From the NCBI RefSeq assembly GCF_023273875.1, contig NZ_CP096882.1, positions 3,472,001 to 3,536,000 of the forward strand: a DNA stretch of 64,000 nt, in the 5' to 3' direction. Of this stretch, positions 10,330-19,286 are shown piece by piece. The notes beneath the pieces are model-generated. The model worked only from the letters and a program-made list of their open reading frames with translations. It ran no database searches and was not told where the DNA came from. The number at the start of each line of letters is the position of its first letter. Position 1 is the first letter of the stretch. Source of the stretch: Pseudarthrobacter sp. SSS035. Lineage in GTDB: Bacteria; Actinomycetota; Actinomycetes; Actinomycetales; Micrococcaceae. Made by a program: the position numbers and the translations under genes.

Positions 10330-11635
10330 GTGCTTCTCCTTGTTGAAGTTCCCCAGTGGAAGTGGCGCCGAACAGGCCATGGGCCACGCGTACGGACAAC
10401 GCAGTTCCCGGCGGCGCCTCCGACGGGTCTCGGACCACAGCGTGGCCGGCAGCTTCAGTGGCGCGGGCCGGCCGGCCGTTGGCCAGTTCGACCACGGCAT
10501 AGCCGCGGTCCAGCGTCTTTTGCGGTGACAGGGCACGGACCTGGGCCTGCAGGTGAACCAGCTGGTCAGCTGCCCGTACCACCGTTGAACTGACAGCGGC
10601 CGATGATCTCCGCAGGAGGCGTTCGATTTCCTCCGCTCGTCCGGTGACCATGGCTTCCGGGGTGGCCAGAACAGGCCGGGAATGGAGTGCGGACAACCGG
10701 TCCGATTCCCTGTCCACGAGCCTGCCGATGCTCCTGCGCAGGTGCTCCCGTGCCTGGCGCACGCCCGCCAGTTCCTCGGCAACGTCAGGCACGATCCGCT
10801 TGGCCGCATCAGTGGGCGTCGACGCGCGCAGGTCCGCCACGTCGTCGAGAAGGGGACGGTCCGCCTCATGTCCGATGGCGCTGACCACCGGGGTGGCCGT
10901 GGCCGCGACAGCACGGATCAGTTCCTCGCTGTTGAAAGGCAGCAGGTCCTCCAAGGCTCCGCCGCCCCGGGCGATGACAATGACGTCCACGTCGGGGCGG
11001 CTGTCCAGTTCCTGCAGGGCGCGGATTATTTGCGAGACCGCGGTGTTGCCCTGGACCGCCACTTCCCGGATCTCGAATTCAACTGCGGGCCAGCGCAGTG
11101 CCGCGTTTTGGACGACGTCTTTTTTGGCGTCGGAGTCCCGTCCGGTAATCAGGCCGATACGGTGCGGGAGCAGCGGCAGTGGTTTCTTCCGTGAATCGGC
11201 AAACAGCCCCTCGGCGGAGAGGGCCTGGCGCAACCGTTCGATCCGCGCCAGCAGGTCGCCAAGCCCTACAGGCCTGATGTCCCGAACCTGCATGTTGAGC
11301 CGCCCGGTCTTCAGCCAGAACTCCGGCTTGAGCAAGGCCACCACGCGGGAGCCACGCTCCAGGGGCATGTTCTGCCGGTCCAGAACCTTGGTCCAGACCG
11401 ACGCCGGCAGGGAAACTTCGGCGTCCACGTCCCGGAGGGTGAGGTACGCGTTACCCCCGCGGCGGTTCATTTCGATGACCTGGCCTTCGACCCATGCGGA
11501 CGGGGTGCGATCGATATGGGCCTTGAGTTTCTGGGACAGCAACTGCAGCGGCCATGGATTGTCCGGGCTGGTCTCGGCGGCCGTGGCAGGCAACGTGGTG
11601 GCAGCTGTGCCCGGCAGCGCAGCCTGTTCAGACAT
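10310..11635 (-). CDS. xseA: Exodeoxyribonuclease VII large subunit
   Basis: This is a 441-residue catalytic subunit of exonuclease VII. An N-terminal OB-fold (about residues 28-120) is followed by the XseA nuclease domain, with GLITGRDSDAKKDV and the VDVIVIARGGGALEDL block. The C-terminal coiled coil and the closing GYAVV motif are present. I placed the start at the ATG at 11635 (MSEQAALPG); a longer in-frame extension to 11743 has no homologous look. It is followed by the overlapping xseB. The pair acts in mismatch and crosslink-related DNA processing. Confidence 0.9.
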   Translation of the reverse strand: MSEQAALPGTAATTLPATAAETSPDNPWPLQLLSQKLKAHIDRTPSAWVEGQVIEMNRRGGNAYLTLRDVDAEVSLPASVWTKVLDRQNMPLERGSRVVALLKPEFWLKTGRLNMQVRDIRPVGLGDLLARIERLRQALSAEGLFADSRKKPLPLLPHRIGLITGRDSDAKKDVVQNAALRWPAVEFEIREVAVQGNTAVSQIIRALQELDSRPDVDVIVIARGGGALEDLLPFNSEELIRAVAATATPVVSAIGHEADRPLLDDVADLRASTPTDAAKRIVPDVAEELAGVRQAREHLRRSIGRLVDRESDRLSALHSRPVLATPEAMVTGRAEEIERLLRRSSAAVSSTVVRAADQLVHLQAQVRALSPQKTLDRGYAVVELANGRPARATEAAGHAVVRDPSEAPPGTALSVRVAHGLFGATSTGELQQGEAHARNKA

Positions 11636-11838
11636 GTCCGCCGCCCCGGGAAACTGTGGGTGGCGGCATGGTGGTCCTTTGTTCGGCTGGTAGCGGTTCG
11701 TGCTTGGATGGCGGCCGCCGGTGAGCTGGCGGTTGCCATTCAACCTTATCCATAAGCTGTATCACCCGAGACTGACATTCTTTGTCCAGACACCAGCCCT
11801 ATGATGGCTGTGCTGCCGCCAACCCGTGAGGACCCGTT

Positions 11839-12690
11839 TTGCGCACCTTCGTTTCAGCCATCGCCGTCGTCGTGGGCGTTTTGCTGTCCGCCCTGGCCGT
11901 ACCAGCCATCTGGCTTGACCGTAACGTGGTTCAGGAGGATGGCTTTGTGGCCCTGGCCGCTCCCCTGGGGCAGGACACAGAATTCCAGCAGCGGCTCGCC
12001 GCGGCCGCTGTGGGCACCATCGATACAGGGGCCATCCCGGACGCCCTGGCAGGTCTGGTCACGCCGGTGCTTGAGGCGGCTGCCGGTTCCCTCACAGCCT
12101 TGCCCGGCTACCCGGCGGCCTGGGAGGAGACGCTGCGGAAGAGCCACCGGCTTAGCTTCGCCGCACCCGCGTCAGTTCCTGCCGAACCTGACTCCCCGTC
12201 GTCGCTCACCTTGGACGTGGCACCCCTGGTGGCGCTGGCGACGGAGGAGCTCGCGCGTACCACCGGGCTCCCGCTGACTGCGCCGGAGCAGACGCTGGTC
12301 AACGTTGGAGAGCCTGGGCAACGCCAAATGGTCGAGAGGGTGTCCGCCTACGCGCCGCTCGGGTACTCCCTTGCCATTGGAGCGGGAATCGCCTTTGCGC
12401 TGGCTCTGGTTTCCGCCCGCCGCCGCTGGTCGGTCGTGTTCGCTGTGGGACTTGCGGCGCTGGCGCTGGCTGGCCTGTGGTCCGCCGGCTCACAGCTTGC
12501 CAAGGATGCCGTGGCGGCGACGGCGAGCGGCAACGGGCTTGCGGACATGTTCAAGGATGCGTTTGTGGCGGCCGCTTCCAACAGCTTCCAATCCTGGATC
12601 GGTGGTGCCGCGATAACCGGCGCTGTGCTGGTCGCTGCCGCCGTTGTGATCCGGATCGCTTCGCCGGGGCGGCGGGCCCCCACCCGGTAG
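11839..12690 (+). CDS. Conserved actinobacterial membrane protein, unknown function
   Basis: The 283-residue product starts at a TTG. It has an N-terminal membrane segment (residues about 3-22), an extracytoplasmic domain of about 150 residues, and two further membrane segments near 180-200 and 205-222 plus one near the C-terminus (about 255-275). I do not recognise a catalytic motif. Its stop codon TAG is part of the presumed -10 hexamer of ispH. The neighbouring xse and isp genes do not suggest a role. Confidence 0.75.
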   Translation: MRTFVSAIAVVVGVLLSALAVPAIWLDRNVVQEDGFVALAAPLGQDTEFQQRLAAAAVGTIDTGAIPDALAGLVTPVLEAAAGSLTALPGYPAAWEETLRKSHRLSFAAPASVPAEPDSPSSLTLDVAPLVALATEELARTTGLPLTAPEQTLVNVGEPGQRQMVERVSAYAPLGYSLAIGAGIAFALALVSARRRWSVVFAVGLAALALAGLWSAGSQLAKDAVAATASGNGLADMFKDAFVAAASNSFQSWIGGAAITGAVLVAAAVVIRIASPGRRAPTR

Positions 12691-12693
12691 CAT
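12688..12693 (+). promoter_or_regulatory. Leaderless -10 hexamer for ispH, made from the upstream stop codon
   Basis: TAGCAT lies 6 nt before the ispH ATG, and its TAG is the stop codon of the preceding gene. GGAGGG fills the gap but touches the ATG, too close to work as a Shine-Dalgarno. Confidence 0.5.
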
Positions 12694-12699
12694 GGAGGG

Positions 12700-13779
12700 A
12701 TGACTTCCTCAGCTGTGTCCCTCTCGATGCCAACTGTCCCGCGCAGGCGGCGCTCGCCCGAGGAGGTAGCCGCCGCGGCTCCGGTGACCGGTCCCAAAAA
12801 GGTGCTCCTGGCTGCGCCCCGCGGCTATTGCGCCGGTGTGGACCGAGCCGTGATCGCCGTCGAGAAGGCCTTGGAACACTACGGTCCGCCGGTTTACGTC
12901 CGGAAGCAGATCGTGCACAACGTCCACGTGGTGAGCTCGCTGGAGGCCCAGGGGGCCATCTTCGTCGACGAGACGGACGAGGTCCCAGAGGGCGCCCTGG
13001 TGATCTTTTCCGCCCACGGGGTATCCCCGGCCGTCGTCCAGTCAGCCGAAGACCGCGGGCTGCGCACCATTGACGCCACCTGCCCGTTGGTGACAAAGGT
13101 TCATAAGGAAGCCGTGAGGTTCGCCAAGGACGACTTCGACATCCTGCTGATCGGCCACGACGGTCACGAAGAAGTTGAGGGCACCGCCGGCGAAGCGCCG
13201 GAACACATCCAGATCATTAACGGTCCCCATGAAGTGGACAAGGTAACCGTCAGGGATCCGGAAAAGGTCATCTGGCTGTCCCAGACCACCCTCAGCGTGG
13301 ACGAGACCATGGAAACGGTCCGCCTGCTGAAGGATCGGTTCCCCACCCTGCAGGATCCGCCCAGCGACGACATCTGCTACGCCACCACCAACCGTCAGGT
13401 GGCCATCAAGAAGATCTCCCCCCAGGCTGACCTTGTCATTGTCGTGGGATCGGCCAACTCCTCGAACTCGGTCCGCCTGGTGGAAGTCGCGCTGGAGTAC
13501 GGTGCCAAGGCCTCCTACCGTGTGGACTTCGCCAACGAAGTGGACGAGGCGTGGTTTGAAGGCGTGGCAACAGTCGGAGTCACATCAGGGGCTTCTGTGC
13601 CGGAGATCCTCGTCACGGACGTCCTGCGACTGCTGGCCGACTACGGCTATGGCTCCGTGGAAGAAGTTGTCACGGCCGAAGAAGACCTGCTTTTCTCGTT
13701 GCCTAAGGAACTCCGCGCAACCCTGAAGGAAGCCGGAGACGTCAGCCGGGCGCTCGGCGGCCGCCGCTCCCGCGACTGA
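12700..13779 (+). CDS. ispH: 4-hydroxy-3-methylbut-2-enyl diphosphate reductase
   Basis: This 359-residue iron-sulfur enzyme makes IPP and DMAPP in the last step of the MEP isoprenoid pathway. The three cluster cysteines are visible: Cys44 in RGYCAGVDRA, Cys128 in ATCPLV, and Cys226 in DICYATTNRQ. The SANSSNS motif that binds the diphosphate follows. About 30 residues precede the core, a common actinobacterial extension. The start fits leaderless transcription, with TAGCAT 6 nt before the ATG. The gene ends 16 bp before the convergent rmuC. Confidence 0.95.
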   Translation: MTSSAVSLSMPTVPRRRRSPEEVAAAAPVTGPKKVLLAAPRGYCAGVDRAVIAVEKALEHYGPPVYVRKQIVHNVHVVSSLEAQGAIFVDETDEVPEGALVIFSAHGVSPAVVQSAEDRGLRTIDATCPLVTKVHKEAVRFAKDDFDILLIGHDGHEEVEGTAGEAPEHIQIINGPHEVDKVTVRDPEKVIWLSQTTLSVDETMETVRLLKDRFPTLQDPPSDDICYATTNRQVAIKKISPQADLVIVVGSANSSNSVRLVEVALEYGAKASYRVDFANEVDEAWFEGVATVGVTSGASVPEILVTDVLRLLADYGYGSVEEVVTAEEDLLFSLPKELRATLKEAGDVSRALGGRRSRD

Positions 13780-13795
13780 CCAGTCTCAGGCAACG

Positions 13796-15004
13796 TCAGG
13801 CGGCCGCTTCGTCCTGCTGAAACTCCGGGGCCGCCAGCGAACGCGGCGTGACATCGAGTGCCGGCGGAGTGAGCAGCCCGGATTCATCCATGGCATTGAG
13901 CTTCCGTGCGGTAGGCAGGATCCGCGCTTCCAGGGTGCCGATCAGGGCGTTGTACCGGTCCACCGAGGACTTCAGGGACGAACCCAGCTTGCCCACGTTT
14001 TCGCCGAGCGTTCCCATGCGTTCGTACAGCTGGCGGGCGAGGTCGAACAGTTCCCGCGCACTGTCCGTCAGCACGTCCTGGCGCCACGTGAAAGCCACCG
14101 ATTTGAGCACTGCGAGCAGCGTACTCGGCGAGGCAAGAACCACATTCCTGGAAAGCGCGTGGTCCAACAGCGTCGCATCGGCGGTCAGGGCGGCGGCCAG
14201 GATGGATTCTGCCGGCAGGAAGCAGATCACCAGCTCGGGGGAGTTCCCGGGGATGTCCCAGTACTTCTTGTTGCTGAGCGAGTCCACGTGGGCCCGCAGC
14301 GCCTTGGCGTGGGCGGCCAGCAGGGATTGCTGGCCGCCGGGATTCCCGGTTGTACCCGTTTCCTGACGCGCACCCAGCTCCTGGGCCTCCAGGTAGGAGG
14401 ACAACGGCACCTTGGCGTCCACCACCAGCTGCTTCTGGCCCGGCAGCTGGACCACGAGGTCGGGACGGACCGCTGAATCGGCCCCGGCGCTGTGGACCTG
14501 CTCCAGGAAATCCACATGCTTGAGCATGCCCGATGCCTCAACCACGCGGCGCAGTTGAACTTCGCCCCACTGTCCACGAGCACTGTTGGAGCGCAACGCT
14601 GACTCGAGGGCGTGCGTGGACCGGATCAGCTGGGCATCGGAAAGCCTGGCTTCCTGAAGTTGTTGCGCCAGCTGGCCGTACTGCTCCAGGCGGTCGCGTT
14701 CCAGCAGTGCCACCTGCTGCTGCACCGCGGTCAGCTTTTCCGCCACGGGGGCGAGTGCCCGGAGGACGCTCCCGTCCTGGTTGCGGGACTCGCCGAGTTC
14801 CCGGTTCTGCATCGAGAGCAGGCGGCGCTCCGCGTCCGCGGCGGCGAACTGGGCGCTGACCTCGGAAAGCCGCGACGAGACGGCGTCGAAGTCGTCCTCC
14901 AGGGCACGACTGTGCCGGCGGAGGGAAAAGTAGGTGGCGGCGGCGCCGGCGACGGCTCCCACCAGCAGCATCAACAGGGCAAGAATCAGGGCTAAAGCAT
15001 CCAT
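13796..15004 (-). CDS. rmuC: DNA recombination protein RmuC
   Basis: The 402-residue protein has an N-terminal membrane anchor (residues about 3-24), a coiled coil (25-130) and the RmuC nuclease-like domain (about 150-370), including RGQWGEVQLRRVVEASGM and the VVDAKVPLSSYLEA motif. RmuC is thought to limit DNA rearrangements at inverted repeats. CACAGT lies 6 nt before the ATG, a weak leaderless match. It is divergent from ychF and convergent with ispH. Confidence 0.9.
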   Translation of the reverse strand: MDALALILALLMLLVGAVAGAAATYFSLRRHSRALEDDFDAVSSRLSEVSAQFAAADAERRLLSMQNRELGESRNQDGSVLRALAPVAEKLTAVQQQVALLERDRLEQYGQLAQQLQEARLSDAQLIRSTHALESALRSNSARGQWGEVQLRRVVEASGMLKHVDFLEQVHSAGADSAVRPDLVVQLPGQKQLVVDAKVPLSSYLEAQELGARQETGTTGNPGGQQSLLAAHAKALRAHVDSLSNKKYWDIPGNSPELVICFLPAESILAAALTADATLLDHALSRNVVLASPSTLLAVLKSVAFTWRQDVLTDSARELFDLARQLYERMGTLGENVGKLGSSLKSSVDRYNALIGTLEARILPTARKLNAMDESGLLTPPALDVTPRSLAAPEFQQDEAAA

Positions 15005-15120
15005 ATCCTCACTGTGGCATGCCCCTGTGACAATTTACGGAACCGACATATTCGGCCAGGCGTTCCACCATGTGCCGACACTGCGGGGGACCGCCTGGGG
15101 CCCATGTGTCCGGCAACCGG

Positions 15121-15126
15121 TAGAAT
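15121..15126 (+). promoter_or_regulatory. -10 hexamer for ychF
   Basis: TAGAAT is 8 nt before the GTG at 15135 and 2 nt before an in-frame ATG at 15129. The spacing favours a leaderless mRNA beginning at the GTG. Confidence 0.5.
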
Positions 15127-15134
15127 CAATGCTC

Positions 15135-16220
15135 GTGGCTCTTACTATTGGCATCGTCGGACTGCCCAACGTCGGCAAATCAACTCTTTTCAACGCACTG
15201 ACCCGGAACCAGGTGCTGGCTGCGAACTATCCGTTCGCTACCATCGAACCCAATGTCGGCGTCGTGAACTTGCCGGATCCCCGGCTCCAGCAGCTCGCTG
15301 ACATCTTTGGCTCGCAGCGCCTGCTGCCCGCTCCGGTGTCCTTCGTGGACATCGCCGGCATCGTGAAGGGTGCCTCGGAGGGCGAAGGCCTGGGCAACAA
15401 GTTCCTTGCCAACATCCGTGAGGCCGAGGCCATCGCCCAGGTCGTCCGGGTGTTTGATGATCCCGACGTCATCCACGTCGACGGCAAAGTGGATCCCCGC
15501 TCGGACATGGAAACCATCAATACCGAGCTGATCCTGGCTGACCTTCAGACCATCGAAAATGCCATTCCCCGGATCGAAAAAGAAGTCAAGATCAAGAAGC
15601 GGGAAGCCGCCGAACTGGCAGCCATCAAGGCTGCGCAGGCGGTCCTGGAACGCGGGGACACCGTCTTCTCCTCGATCAAGAGCGACAAGCTGGAGATGGA
15701 GCACCTCAAGGAGCTCAGCCTCCTGACCGCGAAGCCGTTCATCTACGTCTTCAACTCCGACGAAGGCATCCTGGGCAGCCCGGAGAAGCAGGACGAACTG
15801 CGGGCCATGGTGGCCCCGGCGGACGCCATCTTCCTGGACGCGAAGCTCGAATCCGACCTCGTGGAGCTGGACGAGGAAGAAGCGCGCGAAATGCTGGAAA
15901 TGAACGGACAGGACGAGTCCGGCCTCGACCAGCTGGCACGCGTCGGCTTCCACACCCTGGGCCTCCAGACCTACCTCACGGCCGGTCCGAAGGAAACACG
16001 CGCCTGGACCATCCACCGGGGCGACACCGCGCCGCAGGCAGCAGGCGTCATCCACAGCGACTTCCAGCGTGGCTTCATCAAGGCTGAAGTGGTTTCCTTC
16101 CATGACCTCATCGAGGCCGGTTCCATGGCGGAAGCCAAGTCCCGTGGCAAGGTACGCATTGAAGGCAAAGAGTACGTGATGGCTGACGGCGATGTAGTGG
16201 AGTTCCGCTTCAACGTCTAG
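15135..16220 (+). CDS. ychF: Redox-regulated ATPase YchF (OLA1 family)
   Basis: This 361-residue P-loop protein of the Obg-related family binds ATP rather than GTP. The P-loop is GLPNVGKS at residues 9-16 and the switch motif is DIAG. The NKxD position is replaced by NSDE, the known basis of ATP preference. The C-terminal TGS domain ends in VMADGDVVEFRFNV. YchF associates with ribosomes and affects stress responses. The GTG start gives a length close to E. coli YchF (363). An in-frame start at 14934 is possible but would overlap rmuC. A terminator follows. Confidence 0.95.
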   Translation: MALTIGIVGLPNVGKSTLFNALTRNQVLAANYPFATIEPNVGVVNLPDPRLQQLADIFGSQRLLPAPVSFVDIAGIVKGASEGEGLGNKFLANIREAEAIAQVVRVFDDPDVIHVDGKVDPRSDMETINTELILADLQTIENAIPRIEKEVKIKKREAAELAAIKAAQAVLERGDTVFSSIKSDKLEMEHLKELSLLTAKPFIYVFNSDEGILGSPEKQDELRAMVAPADAIFLDAKLESDLVELDEEEAREMLEMNGQDESGLDQLARVGFHTLGLQTYLTAGPKETRAWTIHRGDTAPQAAGVIHSDFQRGFIKAEVVSFHDLIEAGSMAEAKSRGKVRIEGKEYVMADGDVVEFRFNV

Positions 16221-16228
16221 CCCCATCT

Positions 16229-16269
16229 ACGAGAATCGCGCCTTGGCACAGCCTGGGCGCGATTCTCGT
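16229..16269 (+). terminator. Intrinsic terminator of ychF
   Basis: ACGAGAATCGCGCC pairs perfectly with GGCGCGATTCTCGT across a 13-nt loop, 8 bp after the ychF stop. Confidence 0.8.
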
Positions 16270-16489
16270 GTTGGCACTGACGGTGGGGTACTGGTACATA
16301 GTGCTGCCGATCGCGTTAGTCGTTTTGGTGGCCATAAAACATGCCACCAGGAGAGAGCCGGCCTTTGCTGCCAAGGAACCACATGGTTATCCACATACCC
16401 GAATGTGGCGGTTACATGCAGCCCGTAGTCCGGCGATGCTTGGCGAATGGGAATCAGATACTACGCGTACGCATTCGACGGCAACCTGA
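16268..16489 (+). other. Possible small membrane-peptide ORF or remnant
   Basis: A 73-residue frame begins at a GTG inside the ychF terminator. Its first 25 residues are strongly hydrophobic (GYWYIVLPIALVVLVAIKH). There is no SD or promoter, and it overlaps the start of the next gene, so it may be the remnant of a membrane protein that once stood here. I do not treat it as a confirmed gene. Confidence 0.2.
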
Positions 16490-16965
16490 CCGATCAAGCG
16501 CTTGCCGATCCTCTCAGCTTTCTCTCCGATGATCCGCTCGCCGATGCATGGGGATTCGAACATGGCGCCACGATCAGCACCCCGACGTTCGAGCAAGCGG
16601 TGCCTAAGCGGGACATGCTGTACCTCGACAAAGCATGGCGGCATTTGCAGTGCCTCACTGCACCAGCGGAACCAGGCCTGATCGCCCGTGGTGCCTATCG
16701 GATGTTCGAGGGCGCAGTGGTCATGAACGATATGGGTTGGGAGCCTTGGGTGCGGACACTGACCCCACTGGAGGTTTTGGCTGTCGCAAGGGACCTGGTA
16801 GATGTCTCCGACGAGGACGTGGAGTTGCGGCTGCGGGAATCGCATTGCTTCAATCGGGACTTTGAGGGTGAGTTCGACTATGTCGTTAGCTACCTTCGGC
16901 AGGCGCGAACCTTTACGGCGAACCTCGCTGCCGAGGGACGCGGCATGGTCTACATGATCGGATGA
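16447..16965 (+). CDS. DUF1877-like (YfbM-type) protein
   Basis: This 172-residue protein begins MGIRYYAYAF and carries LYLDKAWRHLQCLT. Both resemble the DUF1877/YfbM family, which has no established function. Its base composition is visibly lower in GC than the neighbours. It stands alone, without an operon partner, and its stop codon directly abuts a truncated luciferase-like monooxygenase remnant on the other strand. This suggests it was acquired recently. The family call is from recognisable phrases only. Confidence 0.65.
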   Translation: MGIRYYAYAFDGNLTDQALADPLSFLSDDPLADAWGFEHGATISTPTFEQAVPKRDMLYLDKAWRHLQCLTAPAEPGLIARGAYRMFEGAVVMNDMGWEPWVRTLTPLEVLAVARDLVDVSDEDVELRLRESHCFNRDFEGEFDYVVSYLRQARTFTANLAAEGRGMVYMIG

Positions 16966-16966
16966 C

Positions 16967-17113
16967 GCGCAGCCAGGCGCTGTCGAATCCAAGCCGTTCG
17001 CCAAGTTCGAAAACCTGCAACGTCGATTCGTGACCCGCGGCCGGATCCGCCGAATCGAACAGGCCAATCGTGAGGAATCCAAGCTTGCGTAACGGTCGCG
17101 AGGAGTCGGGCAT
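16967..17113 (-). pseudogene. 5' remnant of a luciferase-like (LLM) flavin monooxygenase
   Basis: On the minus strand an ATG at 17113, preceded by AAGGAAACCT as SD, opens 49 codons. They match the N-terminus of LLM-class oxidoreductases (LGFLTIGLFD, then ESTLQVFELGERLGFDSAW). The similarity ends at the Arg codon finishing at 16967, one base from the stop of the DUF1877-like gene. In intact relatives the sequence continues with His-Arg-His-type residues and about 300 more amino acids. The rest of the gene is absent here, so this is a truncated gene cut by an insertion or deletion. Confidence 0.7.
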
Positions 17114-17244
17114 AGGTTTCCTTCAAGGATCGGTGTGCGGCTGATGCTCATGATAGGCCGACATTGGCCGACGCCCTGAACCGCTAGAATTCAAGGAAAA
17201 CACGGACATTCAACGTCTGATTCCGGACAGGCAAAGGAGACGGC

Positions 17245-19008
17245 ATGCCCCTGAGGCGTCTGATTCAGGTCATCACCGGGGCCATCGTTGCGGCGCTGGT
17301 TACCTCGGGGTGCTCCGCTTCCGGGGGTGCGCCGCCGGTGGTGGTCGGTGAGACGACCCGCGGCGGCAGCGCCACCGTGGCCGAGGTGAACGCCTTCACG
17401 TCCTTCAACCCGTTCAGCGCCGACGGAAACACGGACATCAACACCAAGATCGGCCACATCACCCACTCCGGGTTCTACTACGTGGATGACACCGAACAGG
17501 TAGTCCGGAACGAGAAATTCGGCCGGATCGAGAAAATCTCCGACAAGCCGCTGAAGGTGAAGTACACCGTCAATGAGGGTGTGAAATGGTCCGACGGTGA
17601 AGCCATCGACGCCGGCGACCTCCTCCTGTCCTGGGCCGCCGGCTCGGGCTACTTCGACGACGCTGAACCCCAGTCGGGGACCGGCACTACCTACTTTTCG
17701 GCCGCAGCTGACAAGAGCGGCCTGGCGGCCACCACACTCCCGGAGATCGGCAGTGACGGGCGTTCCATCACCTTGGAATACGCCGCGCCGTACGCTGATT
17801 GGGAAGTAGCGTTCGACGTCGGGCTCCCCGCCCATGTTGTCGCCGCCAAAAGCGGCCTCAATGACGAAGGCGATCTTGTTGATCTGATCAGGGACTCGCC
17901 CCGCGGCGACACCGAACAGCCAGCGGTCAACGCCCCGCTGAAGCGGGTCAGCGACTTCTGGAACTCAGGCTTCGACACCAAAACGCTTCCTGATGACCCG
18001 GCCATGTACCTTTCCAGCGGCCCCTACATCGTCCGGGACATCGTTCCGGACGCCTCGATCCGGCTGGTCAGGAACAGGGACTATGTCTGGGGACCGGAGC
18101 CCTACCTCGATGACATCACCGTGCGGTTCACCGGTGCCGCCTCAACCGCCATTGCCGCGCTCAGGAACGGCCAGGCCGACATCATCGCCCCGCAACCCTC
18201 TGCCGGTACCGAAAGCCTCTTCGACGGACTGGTGGAGCAGGGCAACACGGTCCAGCGCTTCAGCCAGTCCGGCTACGACCACCTCGATCTCAACTTTTCG
18301 GGACCGTTCGCCAGCAAGGATGTCCGGGAGGCGTTCCTGAAGACTGTTCCGCGGCAGGAGATCGTGGATGACGTGGTGGGCGGATTCGTCGCCGACGCGA
18401 AACCCCTGGACTCACACGTCTTCCTGCCACCCCATCCGAAGTATCCGGACACCGTGAAGAACAACGGTTCGGCCGAATACTCCGACGTGGACATCCAAGG
18501 CGCGAAGTCGCAATTGCGGGATGCTGCTCCGAGGGTCCGCATCCTGTACAACAAGGACAACCCCAACCGTGTGCGGGCCTTTTCCCTGATCCGCGACTCC
18601 GCCCGCCTCGCCGGATTCACCGTCGAAGACGCGGGCCTCGGCAGCTCGGACTGGGCGAAAGCGCTCGGCGGCGGCAGCTACGACGCCGCCATCCTCGGCT
18701 CCATCGGACCCGGGGTCGGCGTCAGCCGCGTCCCGCAGATCTTCAAAACCGGTGGCGGCAGCAACTTCAGCCGATTCTCCGACGGCGACGCGGACAAAGC
18801 CATGGAGCAACTGTCCGGCACTACGGACCTTGCAAAGCAGGACGAACTGTTGGCTGACATCGACAAACGCGTGTGGGACAGCGCCTACGGCCTGCCGCTG
18901 TACCAGACCACTGGAACCGTGGCTTTCAGCAGCCGCGTGACGGGTATCAAGCCCAGCTCAGGCCCGTTGGGCGTCTGGTGGAATGTGTGGGAGTGGCGCC
19001 TGAAATAG
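17245..19008 (+). CDS. ABC transporter family substrate-binding lipoprotein (SBP family 5, LpqW-like)
   Basis: The 587-residue exported lipoprotein has lipobox VTSGC with Cys23. The mature region is of the peptide-binding (SBP_bac_5) type: it begins with FTSFNPFSADGNT, and KWSDGEAIDAGDLLLSW is the family signature near residues 113-130. The start has an excellent SD (AAAGGAGACGGC). It stands upstream of a complete peptide importer but has its own leader. In mycobacteria the related LpqW steers lipomannan synthesis rather than import, so transport is not certain. Nothing indicates a specific ligand. Confidence 0.85.
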   Translation: MPLRRLIQVITGAIVAALVTSGCSASGGAPPVVVGETTRGGSATVAEVNAFTSFNPFSADGNTDINTKIGHITHSGFYYVDDTEQVVRNEKFGRIEKISDKPLKVKYTVNEGVKWSDGEAIDAGDLLLSWAAGSGYFDDAEPQSGTGTTYFSAAADKSGLAATTLPEIGSDGRSITLEYAAPYADWEVAFDVGLPAHVVAAKSGLNDEGDLVDLIRDSPRGDTEQPAVNAPLKRVSDFWNSGFDTKTLPDDPAMYLSSGPYIVRDIVPDASIRLVRNRDYVWGPEPYLDDITVRFTGAASTAIAALRNGQADIIAPQPSAGTESLFDGLVEQGNTVQRFSQSGYDHLDLNFSGPFASKDVREAFLKTVPRQEIVDDVVGGFVADAKPLDSHVFLPPHPKYPDTVKNNGSAEYSDVDIQGAKSQLRDAAPRVRILYNKDNPNRVRAFSLIRDSARLAGFTVEDAGLGSSDWAKALGGGSYDAAILGSIGPGVGVSRVPQIFKTGGGSNFSRFSDGDADKAMEQLSGTTDLAKQDELLADIDKRVWDSAYGLPLYQTTGTVAFSSRVTGIKPSSGPLGVWWNVWEWRLK

Positions 19009-19286
19009 GCCCTCCCGGGGGCTTGCCGCCGTTGTGGGAGCCCGCCCCCGTCCTCGATTCGCAGCATCCCCTACCAACGAGTAGCATGTGACTTGCGCAA
19101 CTTCCAGGCACCGGCTAGTTATTGGCGGTTAACTGGTTACGGTTTGACAACGGAGTACCAGTATTTGGACTTTGTGCGGTTAGGCTACTCGTATATGTAG
19201 GCCACGTCACAGTGAGAACCTGTGACCGGCCTGCCGGGGAGCAAAAGATTTCCCCTGAATATCTCCCACAACTCATAGGAGGCGGA

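Noticed and set aside
16387..17151. 254-codon minus-strand frame covering the DUF1877-like gene
   Set aside because: It has no family-like text and is in a different frame from the LLM remnant, so it is not the missing part of the oxidoreductase.
19009..19286. TTGACA-like -35 near 19144 for the peptide importer
   Set aside because: No TANNNT lies 16-19 nt downstream of it; other candidates (TAGGCT, TATATG) lack a matching -35, so I did not call a promoter.
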